Source: Variovorax flavidus (GTDB taxonomy: Bacteria; Pseudomonadota; Gammaproteobacteria; Burkholderiales; Burkholderiaceae_C). From it: 64,000 bases of DNA. Below the pieces are notes generated by a model. It worked only from the letters and a program-made list of their open reading frames with translations. It had not been told where the DNA came from and did no database searches. Each line of letters begins with the position of its first letter. The stretch's first letter is position 1. This document shows positions 37,147 to 45,907 of the stretch, piece after piece. The position numbers and the translations under genes are program-made. Location: the NCBI RefSeq assembly GCF_030317145.1, contig NZ_JASZYE010000005.1:124001-188000 (forward strand), in the 5' to 3' direction.

Positions 37147-38325
37147 TTACTTGCCGCGCTCCGCGAGCACTTCAGCCGGCTGCACCAGTTGACCCGTCTT
37201 GTTCGACCAGCTGTTCTTGGTGAAGGTCACCACGGCGGCGATGTCGGTGTCGCTCAGTTGCTTCCATGCGGGCATGGCGCCGTTGTTCTGGCCGTTGAGC
37301 ACCACGTGGAGTTGCAGCTTGTGGTCTGCGTTGAGCACGGTTGCCGAGCCGTCGAGCGGCTTGATCGGACCTGCGCCCTTGCCGTTGGCCTGGTGGCAGG
37401 CCGCGCAGTTGGCGGCATAGACCTTTTCGCCGCGAGCCAGGATTTCCGGCAGCGTCCAGACCTTGTTCGGATCATCCTGCTTGGCGGCCGCTTCCTTGCG
37501 CTTGCCGTCCACCCATGCGGTGTAGTCGGCCTTGGCGAGCACCTTCACGTGGATCGGCATGAAGGCGTGTTCCTTGCCGCAGAGTTCCTGGCACTGCCCG
37601 TAGTAGTCACCCACCTTCTCGGCGCGGAACCAGGTGTCGCGGACGAAGCCGGGGATCGCGTCCTGCTTGATGCCGAACTGGGGCACTGCAAAGGCATGGA
37701 TCACGTCGTTCGCGGTGGTGATGATGCGCACCTTGGTGTCGACCGGCACGACCAAGGGGTTATCGACCTTGAACAGGAAGTTGTCGGGCACGTCGCCCCG
37801 GGCGCCGGCATCGGAGAGGGCGCGATGCGAACTGTCGAGCGTGGAGATGAAGCCCAGGCCCTCGCCCTCGCCCTTGAGGTAGTCGTAGCCCCACTTCCAC
37901 TGGTAACCCGTGACCTTGATGGTCAGGTCGGAGTTGGTGGTGTCCTTCTGGGCCACCAGCACCCGGGTCGCCGGGAGGGCCATCAGGATGACGATGATGA
38001 AGGGAACGATGGTCCAGATGACCTCGACCACCACCGATTCATGGAAGTTGGCCGCCTTGTGGCCGACCGACTTGCGGTGCTTCCAGATCGAATAGAACAT
38101 GACGGCGAACACCGCCACGAAGATCACGGTGCACAGGATCATCATCACCGTGTGCAGGAAATGCTGCTCCTGGGCGATCTTGGTGACGCCCACCGGAAGA
38201 TTCAATTGGCGAACGGATGGCCCGCCGGGAAGGTCATTGACTGCATGCGCCGCGCCGCTGAACGCCGCGCCGGCAGCCAGCAGCAGATTCGCCGGCCAGG
38301 TCTTGTTCCGCCAATTGCTCTTCAT
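37147..38325 (-). CDS. ctaC: Cytochrome c oxidase subunit II fused to a C-terminal cytochrome c domain
   Basis: 392 residues from ATG 38325. Signal peptide ending near AHA, two membrane helices (about 56-80 and 100-120), then the CuA cupredoxin domain with His210, Cys245, Glu247, Cys249, His253 and Met256 (GQCQELCGKEHAFM). A C-terminal cytochrome c domain carries the heme site CAACH (307-311). This caa3-like fusion receives electrons directly. First structural gene of the cluster. The 66-bp upstream gap shows no convincing promoter. Confidence 0.96.
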   Translation of the reverse strand: MKSNWRNKTWPANLLLAAGAAFSGAAHAVNDLPGGPSVRQLNLPVGVTKIAQEQHFLHTVMMILCTVIFVAVFAVMFYSIWKHRKSVGHKAANFHESVVVEVIWTIVPFIIVILMALPATRVLVAQKDTTNSDLTIKVTGYQWKWGYDYLKGEGEGLGFISTLDSSHRALSDAGARGDVPDNFLFKVDNPLVVPVDTKVRIITTANDVIHAFAVPQFGIKQDAIPGFVRDTWFRAEKVGDYYGQCQELCGKEHAFMPIHVKVLAKADYTAWVDGKRKEAAAKQDDPNKVWTLPEILARGEKVYAANCAACHQANGKGAGPIKPLDGSATVLNADHKLQLHVVLNGQNNGAMPAWKQLSDTDIAAVVTFTKNSWSNKTGQLVQPAEVLAERGK

Positions 38326-38391
38326 CGTGTTCACTTCTTCATTTCCTGTTAACCCCACCGGTCCCCACGGTGCCGCATTGCGCCTGCCCCC

Positions 38392-38883
38392 TCAGGCACT
38401 GCGCAATGCCATGCGAATCTCGCGCGCCAACGCCGCGCGCAACTCCGGGCGCACATAGCGCCCCACCCTGACCGAACGACCTTGACCCGAGACCTCGATC
38501 AGCGAGCGATCGCTGTCCTGTGGCTCGACCCGCACCTGGTGCGGCAAGAATTCCGTGCGCTCATAGTGCCCACCGTTCTCGAGCTCGACCACCAACCGCC
38601 CACCCTGCAAGGCGATCTTCTCGCCATCGGTCGCGTGCCGTGCATAGAGCACGAACGCGAAACCCACCGCGGCGATTTCGAGCCAGGCAAACGGCAGCAC
38701 GAGTCGTGCACCGTTCAGCCAGAAGACGGTTCCGATGCCAAGAGACACGACGCAAAGCGACGCGTAGAGCCAGCCAAGCTGGCTCGGCGTGACCGAGCAG
38801 TTGCGCTTCAGGAACCAATGGATGCTCTGGCCTGAAACAGTGGCAAAACGAAACACGGAATTCGACACGGGCGAGTTCAGCAA
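38392..38883 (-). CDS. DUF2244 integral membrane protein
   Basis: 163-residue protein with two adjacent membrane helices (about 37-58 and 62-82) and a cytoplasmic C-terminal domain ending ALAREIRMALRSA. FLKRNCSVTPSQLGWLYASL is the DUF2244 opening. Frequently encoded next to coxB in betaproteobacteria. No known function. Confidence 0.87.
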   Translation of the reverse strand: MLNSPVSNSVFRFATVSGQSIHWFLKRNCSVTPSQLGWLYASLCVVSLGIGTVFWLNGARLVLPFAWLEIAAVGFAFVLYARHATDGEKIALQGGRLVVELENGGHYERTEFLPHQVRVEPQDSDRSLIEVSGQGRSVRVGRYVRPELRAALAREIRMALRSA

Positions 38884-38990
38884 ATCGGTGCGTCGATCGC
38901 TGTCAAACCCATGTCCGACAGGCCTCGATCACGGGACAATACCCGGGAGTTCACGCAGCGCCGGATTGTAGCGGGTCACGCAACAATCAC

Positions 38991-39905
38991 TCACAAGCCC
39001 TGGCGGTTGCGCTGAAGCATTGTTCGCATCTCGCGCAGCGACACGGCGCTTTCGATGGAAAGGGCGACCCGCGGGGGCGGTTTGAAGGCGTGTCCGTAGA
39101 TGATCTCGAAGGTCAGCGCGATCCGCCCGCCGCCCTCTTCGGCCGGTGCCAGTTCGGGCAATGCCTCCGCCAGCGCGCTGCGCCAGGCCTTGCCGCGCAG
39201 CGCCGGAAAACGACCGGGATGCAGGTTGCGCCCGATGCCGCGCAACTCGGCCAGCGCGGCATCGGCGTTGGGCCAGGTAAGCACGATGCGTTCCATGTCC
39301 ATCACGGGTTCGGCGAAGCCAGCGCCGACCAGCATGTCGCCCCAATCGTGCATGTCGGTGAACTCGTGGCTGGCGGCCGGCCAGCCCAGCCGGCGGTACA
39401 GGGCACGCAGTTCCATCAAGGTGTCGGGGCCGAAACACGAGAACATCAGGAAACCGTCGGTCGCGACCCGGCGATGCCATTCGGCGATCAGCGTCTCCGG
39501 ATCGGCGGCCATGTGCAGCGCCATGTTGGCCCAGAGCAGATCCACGCCATCTTCGGGCGGCGCGTCGAAGCTGGCCTGCGACCCCTGCCAGCGCCGGGCG
39601 GACCACCACGGCGCGGCCAGCGCCTTTCCGGTCGGCGGGATCAATGCGGCTTCTGGCTCGATCACGAACGATGCGGCGTCACGGTAGCGGCGCGCGACCA
39701 GGGCGTGCGCCTCCAGGCCGCCGCGCAAGGGTGCCCAGTCGACCCAGTGGCGCGGCTTGGCCTTGATCCATTGCAGCCGGTCCTCCATGCGGCGACCGAC
39801 CTCCTCGTGCAGCCAGGGAGATGCCGCTTCCGGCGCGAGTTGGGCCCATCGCGCGGCCGCCGTGGCGTCGATGGTCGGCGGGCGGTGTGCGGGCTCGGTG
39901 GACAT
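38991..39905 (-). CDS. BioC-like class I methyltransferase with a degenerate SAM motif
   Basis: 304 residues from ATG 39905. The C-terminal two thirds look like malonyl-ACP O-methyltransferase BioC: DLLWANMALHMAADPETLIA, LMFSCFGPDTLMELR and FTDMHDWGDMLVGAGFAEPVMDME. The expected glycine-rich SAM motif I (DxGCGxG) is absent; the corresponding stretch reads RGGLEAHALVARRYRDAASF. It may bind SAM weakly or have another role. No bio genes are nearby. Divergent from comF (22 bp). Confidence 0.75.
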   Translation of the reverse strand: MSTEPAHRPPTIDATAAARWAQLAPEAASPWLHEEVGRRMEDRLQWIKAKPRHWVDWAPLRGGLEAHALVARRYRDAASFVIEPEAALIPPTGKALAAPWWSARRWQGSQASFDAPPEDGVDLLWANMALHMAADPETLIAEWHRRVATDGFLMFSCFGPDTLMELRALYRRLGWPAASHEFTDMHDWGDMLVGAGFAEPVMDMERIVLTWPNADAALAELRGIGRNLHPGRFPALRGKAWRSALAEALPELAPAEEGGGRIALTFEIIYGHAFKPPPRVALSIESAVSLREMRTMLQRNRQGL

Positions 39906-39927
39906 GGGGCGCTCAGTATATTGAGGG

Positions 39928-40644
39928 ATGTTCAGCCATTGGATCGAACGGCCTTTCCCGGGCCTGCTCAATCGCCTGCCCAGCCAATGCGTCGTTTGCC
40001 GCGCGTGGCCGGCGCAGCCCGTATGCGACGCGTGCGTGGCGCGCTTCGCTCCGCCGACCCCGCGCTGCGCGACCTGCGCGCTGCAGGTTCCCGACGGCGT
40101 TTCACGGTGCGGCGAGTGCACGCGGGCCCCTCCACCGCTCGATGCCTGCCTCGCGGCCTGCGCCTACGTCTGGCCGTGGCCCGAATGCATCGCGGAGTTC
40201 AAGTTTCGAGGCGATGCGGGGCGGGCCGCACCGCTGGCGACCCTGCTGCGCAGCGCGCCATGGGTCGAGCCTGCGCTCGAGAAGGCGGACATCGTCCTGC
40301 CGATGCCCCTCGCGCCGGCGCGATTGCGCGAGCGCGGCTTCAACCAGGCGCACGAGCTTGCACGACGCCTGTCGCCACGGAAGACCGACCCGACCCTGCT
40401 GCTGCGGATACGGGAGACCACGGCCCAAAGCGGGCTGGCGCGGTCCGAGCGCCTGCGCAACCTGCGGGGAGCATTTGCCCTGGAGCCGCTTCGCGCGTCG
40501 GCCGTCCGCGACCGCCGGGTCGCGCTGGTCGACGACGTGATGACCAGCGGCGCATCCCTCTTCGCTGCCGCCGAGGTGCTGCGCGCGGGTGGCGCATCGC
40601 ACATCACGGCGATCGTGCTCGCCCGCACGGAGGCATCCGGCTGA
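39928..40644 (+). CDS. ComF-family phosphoribosyltransferase-like protein
   Basis: 238-residue ComF/GntX protein. N-terminal zinc-ribbon cysteines (Cys21, 24, 33, 36, then 47, 50, 61, 64), the phosphoribosyltransferase-fold core with GFNQAHELARRL, and the PRPP-binding loop VALVDDVMTSGAS near residue 198. ComF proteins support DNA uptake in transformable bacteria and GntX is linked to gluconate use, but the biochemical activity is unsettled. Upstream of trmL by 21 bp. Confidence 0.9.
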   Translation: MFSHWIERPFPGLLNRLPSQCVVCRAWPAQPVCDACVARFAPPTPRCATCALQVPDGVSRCGECTRAPPPLDACLAACAYVWPWPECIAEFKFRGDAGRAAPLATLLRSAPWVEPALEKADIVLPMPLAPARLRERGFNQAHELARRLSPRKTDPTLLLRIRETTAQSGLARSERLRNLRGAFALEPLRASAVRDRRVALVDDVMTSGASLFAAAEVLRAGGASHITAIVLARTEASG

Positions 40645-40665
40645 GCGCCACCGACAATCAGCGCC

Positions 40666-41127
40666 ATGTTTCACATCGTCCTCGTCGAACCCGAGATCCC
40701 GCCCAATACCGGCAACGTCATCCGCCTGGCCGCCAACACGGGCTGCACCCTGCATCTGGTCGAGCCGCTCGGCTTTTCAATGGACGACCGGCTGTTGCGC
40801 CGCGCCGGCCTGGACTATCACGAGTACGCCAAGGTCCTGCGCCACCGCGACTGGCAGGCCCTGCTCGACACCGAGCATCCTGCGCCGGACCGGATGTTCG
40901 CCCTCACGACGCGCGGCACGCAGGCGGTGCACGACGTCGCCTTCCGCCCCGGTGACTGGCTCGTCTTCGGCTCGGAAACGCGCGGCCTCGCGCCAGAACT
41001 GCGCGAGCGCTTTCCGGCCCCGCAGCGGCTGCGCCTTCCCATGAAGGAAGGCCAGCGCAGCCTCAACCTGTCGAACGCCGTGGCCGTCACCGTGTTCGAA
41101 GCCTGGCGCCAGAACGATTTCCACTGA
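40666..41127 (+). CDS. trmL: tRNA (cytidine(34)-2'-O)-methyltransferase
   Basis: 153-residue SPOUT (trefoil-knot) methyltransferase modifying the wobble base of tRNA-Leu isoacceptors. N-terminal VLVEPEIPPNTGNVIRLAAN, central LVFGSETRGL, and C-terminal RSLNLSNAVAVTVFEAWRQ are the three SPOUT motifs. Full family length. Confidence 0.95.
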   Translation: MFHIVLVEPEIPPNTGNVIRLAANTGCTLHLVEPLGFSMDDRLLRRAGLDYHEYAKVLRHRDWQALLDTEHPAPDRMFALTTRGTQAVHDVAFRPGDWLVFGSETRGLAPELRERFPAPQRLRLPMKEGQRSLNLSNAVAVTVFEAWRQNDFH

Positions 41128-41139
41128 TCAAGCGCAAAA

Positions 41140-41155
41140 GGCGGCGAGCGCCGCC
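41140..41155. terminator. GC-rich hairpin between trmL and the MaoC gene
   Basis: GGCGGC-GAGC-GCCGCC, 6-bp stem. On the minus strand it is followed by CTTTTGCGC, so it could terminate the convergent MaoC gene after read-through of copy D. On the plus strand it lacks a T-run. Confidence 0.5.
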
Positions 41156-41160
41156 CTGCG

Positions 41161-41252
41161 TGAACCACCGAGGATCCGGCTCCGCCGGTCCACCGGTGGT
41201 GCCCCCGGCAGGGGGTAGGCGGCTACACGAAGTGAGCAAGCCTGGGGGCGAG
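41161..41252. repeat. Post-stop two-hairpin intergenic element, copy D (diverged)
   Basis: Starts immediately after the MaoC stop codon. On that strand it reads CTCGCCCCCAGGCTTGCTC, a hairpin GCTCAC-TTC-GTGTAGC, then CCCCC-TGCC-GGGGG, then a CACCGGTGG palindrome. Block order matches copies A and B, with different bases in both stems and pairing kept. Confidence 0.68.
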
Positions 41253-41711
41253 CTACGGATACCTTCTCACCACCGATTCGGCGACGCAGGCCGGCTTGGG
41301 TGAACCTTCGAGTTCGATGGTGGTTTCCCAGGTCATCTGCAGACCGTCGTTGGCGATCGGCTCCGAGCTCAGGAGCTTCATCCGCCCCCGTACGCGCCCG
41401 CCCACCGGCACCGGCGACATGAACCGGACGCGGTTCAGGCCGTAGTTCACCCCCATGCGCGACTCGACGACGCTCATGGCCGTTTCGTAGATGCGCGGCA
41501 GCAGCGACAAGGTCAGGAAGCCATGGGCGATCGGCGCGCCGAACGGCCCGGCCTTGGCCTTTTCGACGTCCACGTGGATCCATTGGTGGTCCCCGGTTGC
41601 CTCGGCGAACTGGTTGACCTGCTCCTGCGTGATGGTGATCCAGTCGCTCACGGCGACTTCCTGGCCGACGCATGCGGCGAGATCCTGGAGGGTCTGGAAG
41701 GTCTTTTTCAT
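41253..41711 (-). CDS. MaoC-like hydratase (R-specific enoyl-CoA hydratase family)
   Basis: 152 residues from ATG 41711 (MKKTFQTLQDLAACVGQEV). Hot-dog fold with the catalytic motif EATGDHQWIHVDVEKA (Asp and His) and the FGAPIAHGFLTLSLLP block. Adds water to a trans-2-enoyl-CoA to give the R-hydroxyacyl-CoA in related proteins. Native acyl chain unknown. Downstream of the orphan ParA gene on the other side of a 69-bp gap. Confidence 0.88.
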   Translation of the reverse strand: MKKTFQTLQDLAACVGQEVAVSDWITITQEQVNQFAEATGDHQWIHVDVEKAKAGPFGAPIAHGFLTLSLLPRIYETAMSVVESRMGVNYGLNRVRFMSPVPVGGRVRGRMKLLSSEPIANDGLQMTWETTIELEGSPKPACVAESVVRRYP

Positions 41712-41780
41712 GCGATTCACTGTATCGGGGCGGTGCCGGCGCGCCTGTCCACGCGGCGACATGGGAACTAGGGAAAAACC

Positions 41781-42401
41781 TCAGGCGTCAAGCCAATGCC
41801 GAATCGGCTCCCACTGCTCCAGATCACGCTGCACACGGCCGGGCGCGATATCGAACAGCGTGAGTCCGCGGGCTGCGAGCTGAACGTAGTTCTGCGTGTC
41901 CCGCAGTTCCCCGAGCACCGGCACGTCGAGCCCGGAGACGAACTCGCGCAGCCGGTCGGCCGCGAGCGTGCGTGCGTCCACGCGCATGCCGACCAGGGCC
42001 ACCTTCGTCTTGTCCGCATGGCGGTGCGACAGCAGCTTGTCGAGAAAATCGCGCGTCGCATAGATATCGAAGATGCTGGGCTGCAAGGGCACCAGCACCT
42101 TGTCGGCCAATGCCACGACCTCCTTGAAGCGCGAGCCGTGCAAGCCGGCCGGGGTGTCGACGACGGCGTGCGTCGTTCCGCGCGGCGGCCGCACGACCTC
42201 GCCGTCCTCGGAAGCGTGCCAGGTTCGGATCTCGCGCGCCTGCGGCGGTCGCAGGTTGAGCCACAGGCACGACGACTGCTGGCGGTCGATGTCGCCCAGC
42301 ATCACCGCGTGGCCGCGGCTGGCGTAGTAACCCGCGATGTTGGTCGCGAGCGTGGACTTGCCAACTCCGCCCTTGGGGTTGGCGACCAGGACCACCGGCA
42401 T
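41781..42401 (-). CDS. Orphan ParA/MinD-type ATPase
   Basis: 206 residues from ATG 42401, with GAGGAG 7 bases upstream. The deviant Walker A KGGVGKST is at 10-17 (signature lysine Lys10), then DIDRQQSSCLWL and VVDTPAG as switch regions. Short, lacking an N-terminal DNA-binding extension. No parB or parS-like cluster is nearby, so it is not a chromosome-partition locus; such solo ParA proteins position cellular cargo. Cargo unknown. Confidence 0.85.
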   Translation of the reverse strand: MPVVLVANPKGGVGKSTLATNIAGYYASRGHAVMLGDIDRQQSSCLWLNLRPPQAREIRTWHASEDGEVVRPPRGTTHAVVDTPAGLHGSRFKEVVALADKVLVPLQPSIFDIYATRDFLDKLLSHRHADKTKVALVGMRVDARTLAADRLREFVSGLDVPVLGELRDTQNYVQLAARGLTLFDIAPGRVQRDLEQWEPIRHWLDA

Positions 42402-42468
42402 ATGAAGCTCCTCGAAGCTGAAGACAGGCGTCATGGTAGCGGTGCACGGAGTGCGCTATGTTCGCGGC

Positions 42469-43110
42469 ATGCCGACAACAACAAGCACGGAAAGCGCCGC
42501 CCCTCGCATCTACCTGATCGCCGCTCACCCCCGCTGGCGGGACTCGCGCGTCAATCTCCAGTTGCTGAAAGCGGCGCAAGCCGTGCCGGGCGTCGACGTC
42601 AACGATCTCTACGACACCTACCCCGACTACGCGATCGACGTCGGCGCCGAGCAGGCTCGACTGGCGCGCGCCGACCTGCTGGTCCTGCTGCACCCGATCC
42701 AGTGGTATTCGATGCCGGCGCTGCAGAAGCTCTGGCTCGATGAGGTGCTGGGCTACGGATGGGCCTACGGCACGGGCGGAACGGCGCTGGAGGGCAAGGA
42801 TTTCTGGCTGGCCGCCACCACCGGTGGCCCCGAGACGAGCTACCACCCGCAAAGCTACAACCGCTATTTCTTCGACGCCTTCCTGCCACCCTACGAGCAG
42901 ACCGCCGCGCTCTGCGGCATGCGCTTTCTGCCGCCGCTGCTGTTCCATGGCGCGCGCAGCGCGCCTGCCGGCGAAGTGGCGGCGCACGTCGCGGTGTTCA
43001 AGGATCGGCTGTCCACCTACCCGAACTGGCCCGAACTCGAAGACCTGGACAGCTGCGTGAGCTGCGCCGTGCCCGAGGTCGACAGGCCCGTCGTCCACGG
43101 GGAGGCCTGA
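42469..43110 (+). CDS. KefF/KefG-type NAD(P)H oxidoreductase, ancillary protein of potassium efflux
   Basis: 213-residue flavodoxin-fold protein: YLIAAHPRWRDSRVNLQLL, LLVLLHPIQWYSMPALQKLW, and YGWAYGTGGTALEGKDFWL are the KefF/KefG quinone-reductase blocks. Two bases separate its stop from the kefC-like start, so it is the cytoplasmic activator of that antiporter. The N-terminus (MPTTTSTESAAP) is longer than KefF; the start could be slightly internal. Confidence 0.88.
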   Translation: MPTTTSTESAAPRIYLIAAHPRWRDSRVNLQLLKAAQAVPGVDVNDLYDTYPDYAIDVGAEQARLARADLLVLLHPIQWYSMPALQKLWLDEVLGYGWAYGTGGTALEGKDFWLAATTGGPETSYHPQSYNRYFFDAFLPPYEQTAALCGMRFLPPLLFHGARSAPAGEVAAHVAVFKDRLSTYPNWPELEDLDSCVSCAVPEVDRPVVHGEA

Positions 43111-43112
43111 TC

Positions 43113-44957
43113 ATGGAACACGCCCCGGGCTGGCTCGTCAATTCCCTGATCTATCTTGGCGCGGCCGTGCTGGTAGTGCCGCTGTCGAAAGCGCTCGGGC
43201 TCGGCTCGATCATTGGCTACCTGGCCGCCGGCATCGCCATCGGGCCCTGGGGGCTCGGGCTGGTGACCAACGTCGAAGACATCCTGCACTTCGCCGAGTT
43301 CGGCGTGGTGTTGATGCTTTTCCTGGTCGGACTCGAACTGGAGCCCAAGCGCCTGTGGAGCCTGCGCCAGCCGATCTTCGGCTGGGGTTCGGCGCAGGTG
43401 CTGGCCTGCGCCGCGGTGCTGTTCATGGCCGGATGGGCGGCGGGTGCGAACTGGCGCGTCGCGCTGGTGGCGGCTCTGGGGCTCGCCCTGTCGTCGACTG
43501 CGATCGCATTGCAGGTGCTGGGCGAGCGCAACCTGCTGCTGACCTCCAGCGGGCAGGCCGGCTTCTCGATCCTCCTGTTCCAGGACGTCGCGGCCATCCC
43601 GATCCTGGCGCTGCTCCCGCTGCTGGCGGTCGGCGCCGATGCCGGCGAAGGCATGACCGGCCTCGAACGGACGCTGGAAGGCCTGAAGATCGTCGCCGTC
43701 ATCGGCGGCATCGTGCTCGGCGGGCGGCTGGCCCTGCGCCCTCTCCTGCGCTGGATCGCGCGCAGCAACACGCCCGAGATCTTCACCGCTGCCGCGCTCC
43801 TGCTGGTGGTCGCCATTGCCGCGCTCATGCAGTTCATCGGCCTCTCGATGGCGCTGGGTGCCTTCCTCGCCGGCGTGCTGCTGGCGGAGAGCGAATACCG
43901 ACGCGAGCTCGAGACCGACATCGAACCTTTCAAGGGCCTGCTGCTCGGCCTCTTCTTCATCGCCGTCGGCATGAGCATCGACTTCGGCGTGCTCCTGGCC
44001 CAGCCAGGACTCATGGCGGTGGTCGTGGTCGGCTTCATGCTGCTCAAGTTCGGCGTGATCTACGCGCTGGGCAAGCTGATGGACATCCCCTACCAGCAGC
44101 GACCGGTGTTCACGCTGCTGCTGGCGCAGGGCGGCGAGTTCGCCTTCGTCGTGTTCCAGGCCGCCGGGCCGAATGTGCTGCCGCACGGCATCGCTTCATT
44201 CCTGATCGGCGCCGTCGCGCTGTCGATGCTGATATCGCCTCTCCTGCTGGTCGCGATCGACAAGTGGGTGCTGCCGCGCTACAGCGCGCATGCGCCGACG
44301 TCGATGGAGGAGATCTCCGAGCAGCAGGACGCCAAGGTCGTCATCTGCGGCTTCGGCCGCTATGGGCAGATCGTCGGTCGCATGCTGAGCGCGCAGGGCC
44401 TCAAGATCACGGTGCTGGATCATGATCCGGACACCATCGAGAGCCTGCGCGAATTCGGCTTCCGCGTCTTCTACGGCGATGCGACGCGCCTCGATCTCCT
44501 GCGCACGGCCGGCGCCGGCACGGCCAAGGTGCTGGTGGTAGCGGTCGATGACACGGAGCAATCGCTCGAAATCGTGGACCTGGCACAAAAGCACTTTCCG
44601 AATGCCCGGATCGTCGCGCGCGCACGCAACGTGGCGCACCTCTACCAGTTGCTCGACCGCAAGGTCGAATTCGTCGAGCGCGAGGTGTTCGAGTCATCGC
44701 TGCGCAGCGCCCGGTCAGTGCTCGAAGGGCTCGGCTGGCCTGCGCACGAAGCGCGCGAAACCGCCATGCGCTTTCGACGTCGCAACATCGAGTTGATGCA
44801 CGAAACCTATCCGCACTACAAGGACCGGACCAAACTGATCGCGGTCGCCAAGGAAGGCCGCCAGCAGTTTCAGGAACAGATGGCGCGCGAACGCGAGGAG
44901 CGGCGCCAGCGCACCGGCCTGGACTGGGATCGCGTCGAGGAAGAAAGGACGCCGTAG
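43113..44957 (+). CDS. Glutathione-regulated potassium efflux antiporter, KefB/KefC type
   Basis: 614 residues. An N-terminal cation/proton antiporter domain of about 12 helices (IIGYLAAGIAIGPWGLGLV, FGVVLMLFLVGLELEPKRLW, GFSILLFQDVAAIPILALLP) spans about residues 1-385. An RCK/TrkA-N NAD-binding domain follows (VVICGFGRYGQIVGRML from about 407), with a charged C-terminal tail. Exports K+ during electrophile stress. Translationally linked to its ancillary subunit. Confidence 0.93.
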   Translation: MEHAPGWLVNSLIYLGAAVLVVPLSKALGLGSIIGYLAAGIAIGPWGLGLVTNVEDILHFAEFGVVLMLFLVGLELEPKRLWSLRQPIFGWGSAQVLACAAVLFMAGWAAGANWRVALVAALGLALSSTAIALQVLGERNLLLTSSGQAGFSILLFQDVAAIPILALLPLLAVGADAGEGMTGLERTLEGLKIVAVIGGIVLGGRLALRPLLRWIARSNTPEIFTAAALLLVVAIAALMQFIGLSMALGAFLAGVLLAESEYRRELETDIEPFKGLLLGLFFIAVGMSIDFGVLLAQPGLMAVVVVGFMLLKFGVIYALGKLMDIPYQQRPVFTLLLAQGGEFAFVVFQAAGPNVLPHGIASFLIGAVALSMLISPLLLVAIDKWVLPRYSAHAPTSMEEISEQQDAKVVICGFGRYGQIVGRMLSAQGLKITVLDHDPDTIESLREFGFRVFYGDATRLDLLRTAGAGTAKVLVVAVDDTEQSLEIVDLAQKHFPNARIVARARNVAHLYQLLDRKVEFVEREVFESSLRSARSVLEGLGWPAHEARETAMRFRRRNIELMHETYPHYKDRTKLIAVAKEGRQQFQEQMAREREERRQRTGLDWDRVEEERTP

Positions 44958-44975
44958 CGCCCGGATCGCCCGAAC

Positions 44976-45842
44976 CTACTGGTCGAGCTTGAGCAGGCGA
45001 ACCGCATTGCCCTTCAGGATGCCGGGCACCACCTCGGGCTTGAAGCCGGCATCCTCGAAATCCTTGAGCCAGCGGTCCGGCGTGATCAGCGGGTAGTCGC
45101 TGGCGAACAGCACGCGGTCCTTCAGCAGGGTGTTGGCGTATTGCACCAGCTGCTTCGGAAAGTACTTGGGGCTCCAGCCGGACAGGTCGATCCAGACATT
45201 GGGCTTGTGCGTGGCCACGCTCAGCGCCTCGTCCTGCCACGGGAAGCTCGGATGTGCCATGACGATCTGCATGTCGGGGAAATCGATCGCGACATCGTCC
45301 AGGTGCATCGGGTTGCTGTATTCGAGCCGGAGCCCGCCGCCGCAGCGCATGCCCGAGCCGATGCCGCTGTGGCCGGTGTGGAACACCGCCGGCAGGCCGT
45401 ATTCATTGATGACCTCGTAGATCGGCCACGCCATCTTGTCGTAGGGGTGGAAGCCCTGCACCGTCGGATGGAACTTGAAGCCCTTGACGCCGTGCTCCTC
45501 GATCAGCCGGCGGGCTTCGCGCGCACCCATCTTCCCCTTGTGCGGGTCGATGCTGGCAAAGGCGATCATGATGTCCGGGTTCTTCTGCGCCGCCTCGGCG
45601 ATTTCCTCGTTCGGGATGCGGCGGCGGCCCATGTTCGACTCGGCATCGACCATGAACATCACCAGGCCGATCTTGCGCTCGCGGTAGTAGTCGATGCTTT
45701 CCTGGATGGTCGGACGGCGGCTCGAACGGAAGTACTTGTCGGCCGCCCGGTCGTATTCTTCGCCGTAGTTGTCGAAGGGGTTCCAGCAGCTCACTTCGGC
45801 GTGCGTGTGAGTGTCGATCGCGATCAGGTTCTGGTGGTCCAT
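44976..45842 (-). CDS. ACMSD-type amidohydrolase, candidate beta-ketoacyl-CoA hydrolase of the hydroxycinnamate pathway
   Basis: 288 residues from ATG 45842, with GGAGA upstream. Amidohydrolase_2 fold: IDTHTHAEVSCW (metal His pair), GFKFHPTVQGFHPYD, VFHTGHSGIG, IVMAHPSFPW, and LFASDYPLITPDRW (catalytic Asp). Divergent from and sharing an intergenic region with the crotonase/CoA-ligase operon. From memory, CouO of Rhodococcus jostii is an amidohydrolase-family 4-hydroxyphenyl-beta-ketoacyl-CoA hydrolase beside ligase, hydratase and dehydrogenase genes; the same set is here. The assignment is by context. Confidence 0.78.
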   Translation of the reverse strand: MDHQNLIAIDTHTHAEVSCWNPFDNYGEEYDRAADKYFRSSRRPTIQESIDYYRERKIGLVMFMVDAESNMGRRRIPNEEIAEAAQKNPDIMIAFASIDPHKGKMGAREARRLIEEHGVKGFKFHPTVQGFHPYDKMAWPIYEVINEYGLPAVFHTGHSGIGSGMRCGGGLRLEYSNPMHLDDVAIDFPDMQIVMAHPSFPWQDEALSVATHKPNVWIDLSGWSPKYFPKQLVQYANTLLKDRVLFASDYPLITPDRWLKDFEDAGFKPEVVPGILKGNAVRLLKLDQ

Positions 45843-45907
45843 GGGCAGTTGTCTCCAGGCGGTTTGCGGCTTAGGGTAAGTCCTCATGCCGCACCCTGTC
45901 GCGCGGC

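Noticed and set aside
38341-38391. CACCGGT and GCCCCC blocks before coxB that resemble part of element copy D.
   Set aside because: Block order and the paired hairpins are missing, and similarity is limited to short GC-rich words.
42437-42458. TAGCG-N12-CGCTA in the divergent parA/kefF gap, resembling a split form of the LacI operators at 13898-15039.
   Set aside because: The half-sites are 12 bp further apart than in the real operators, so one LacI dimer could not bind the same way; five-base arms occur often by chance.
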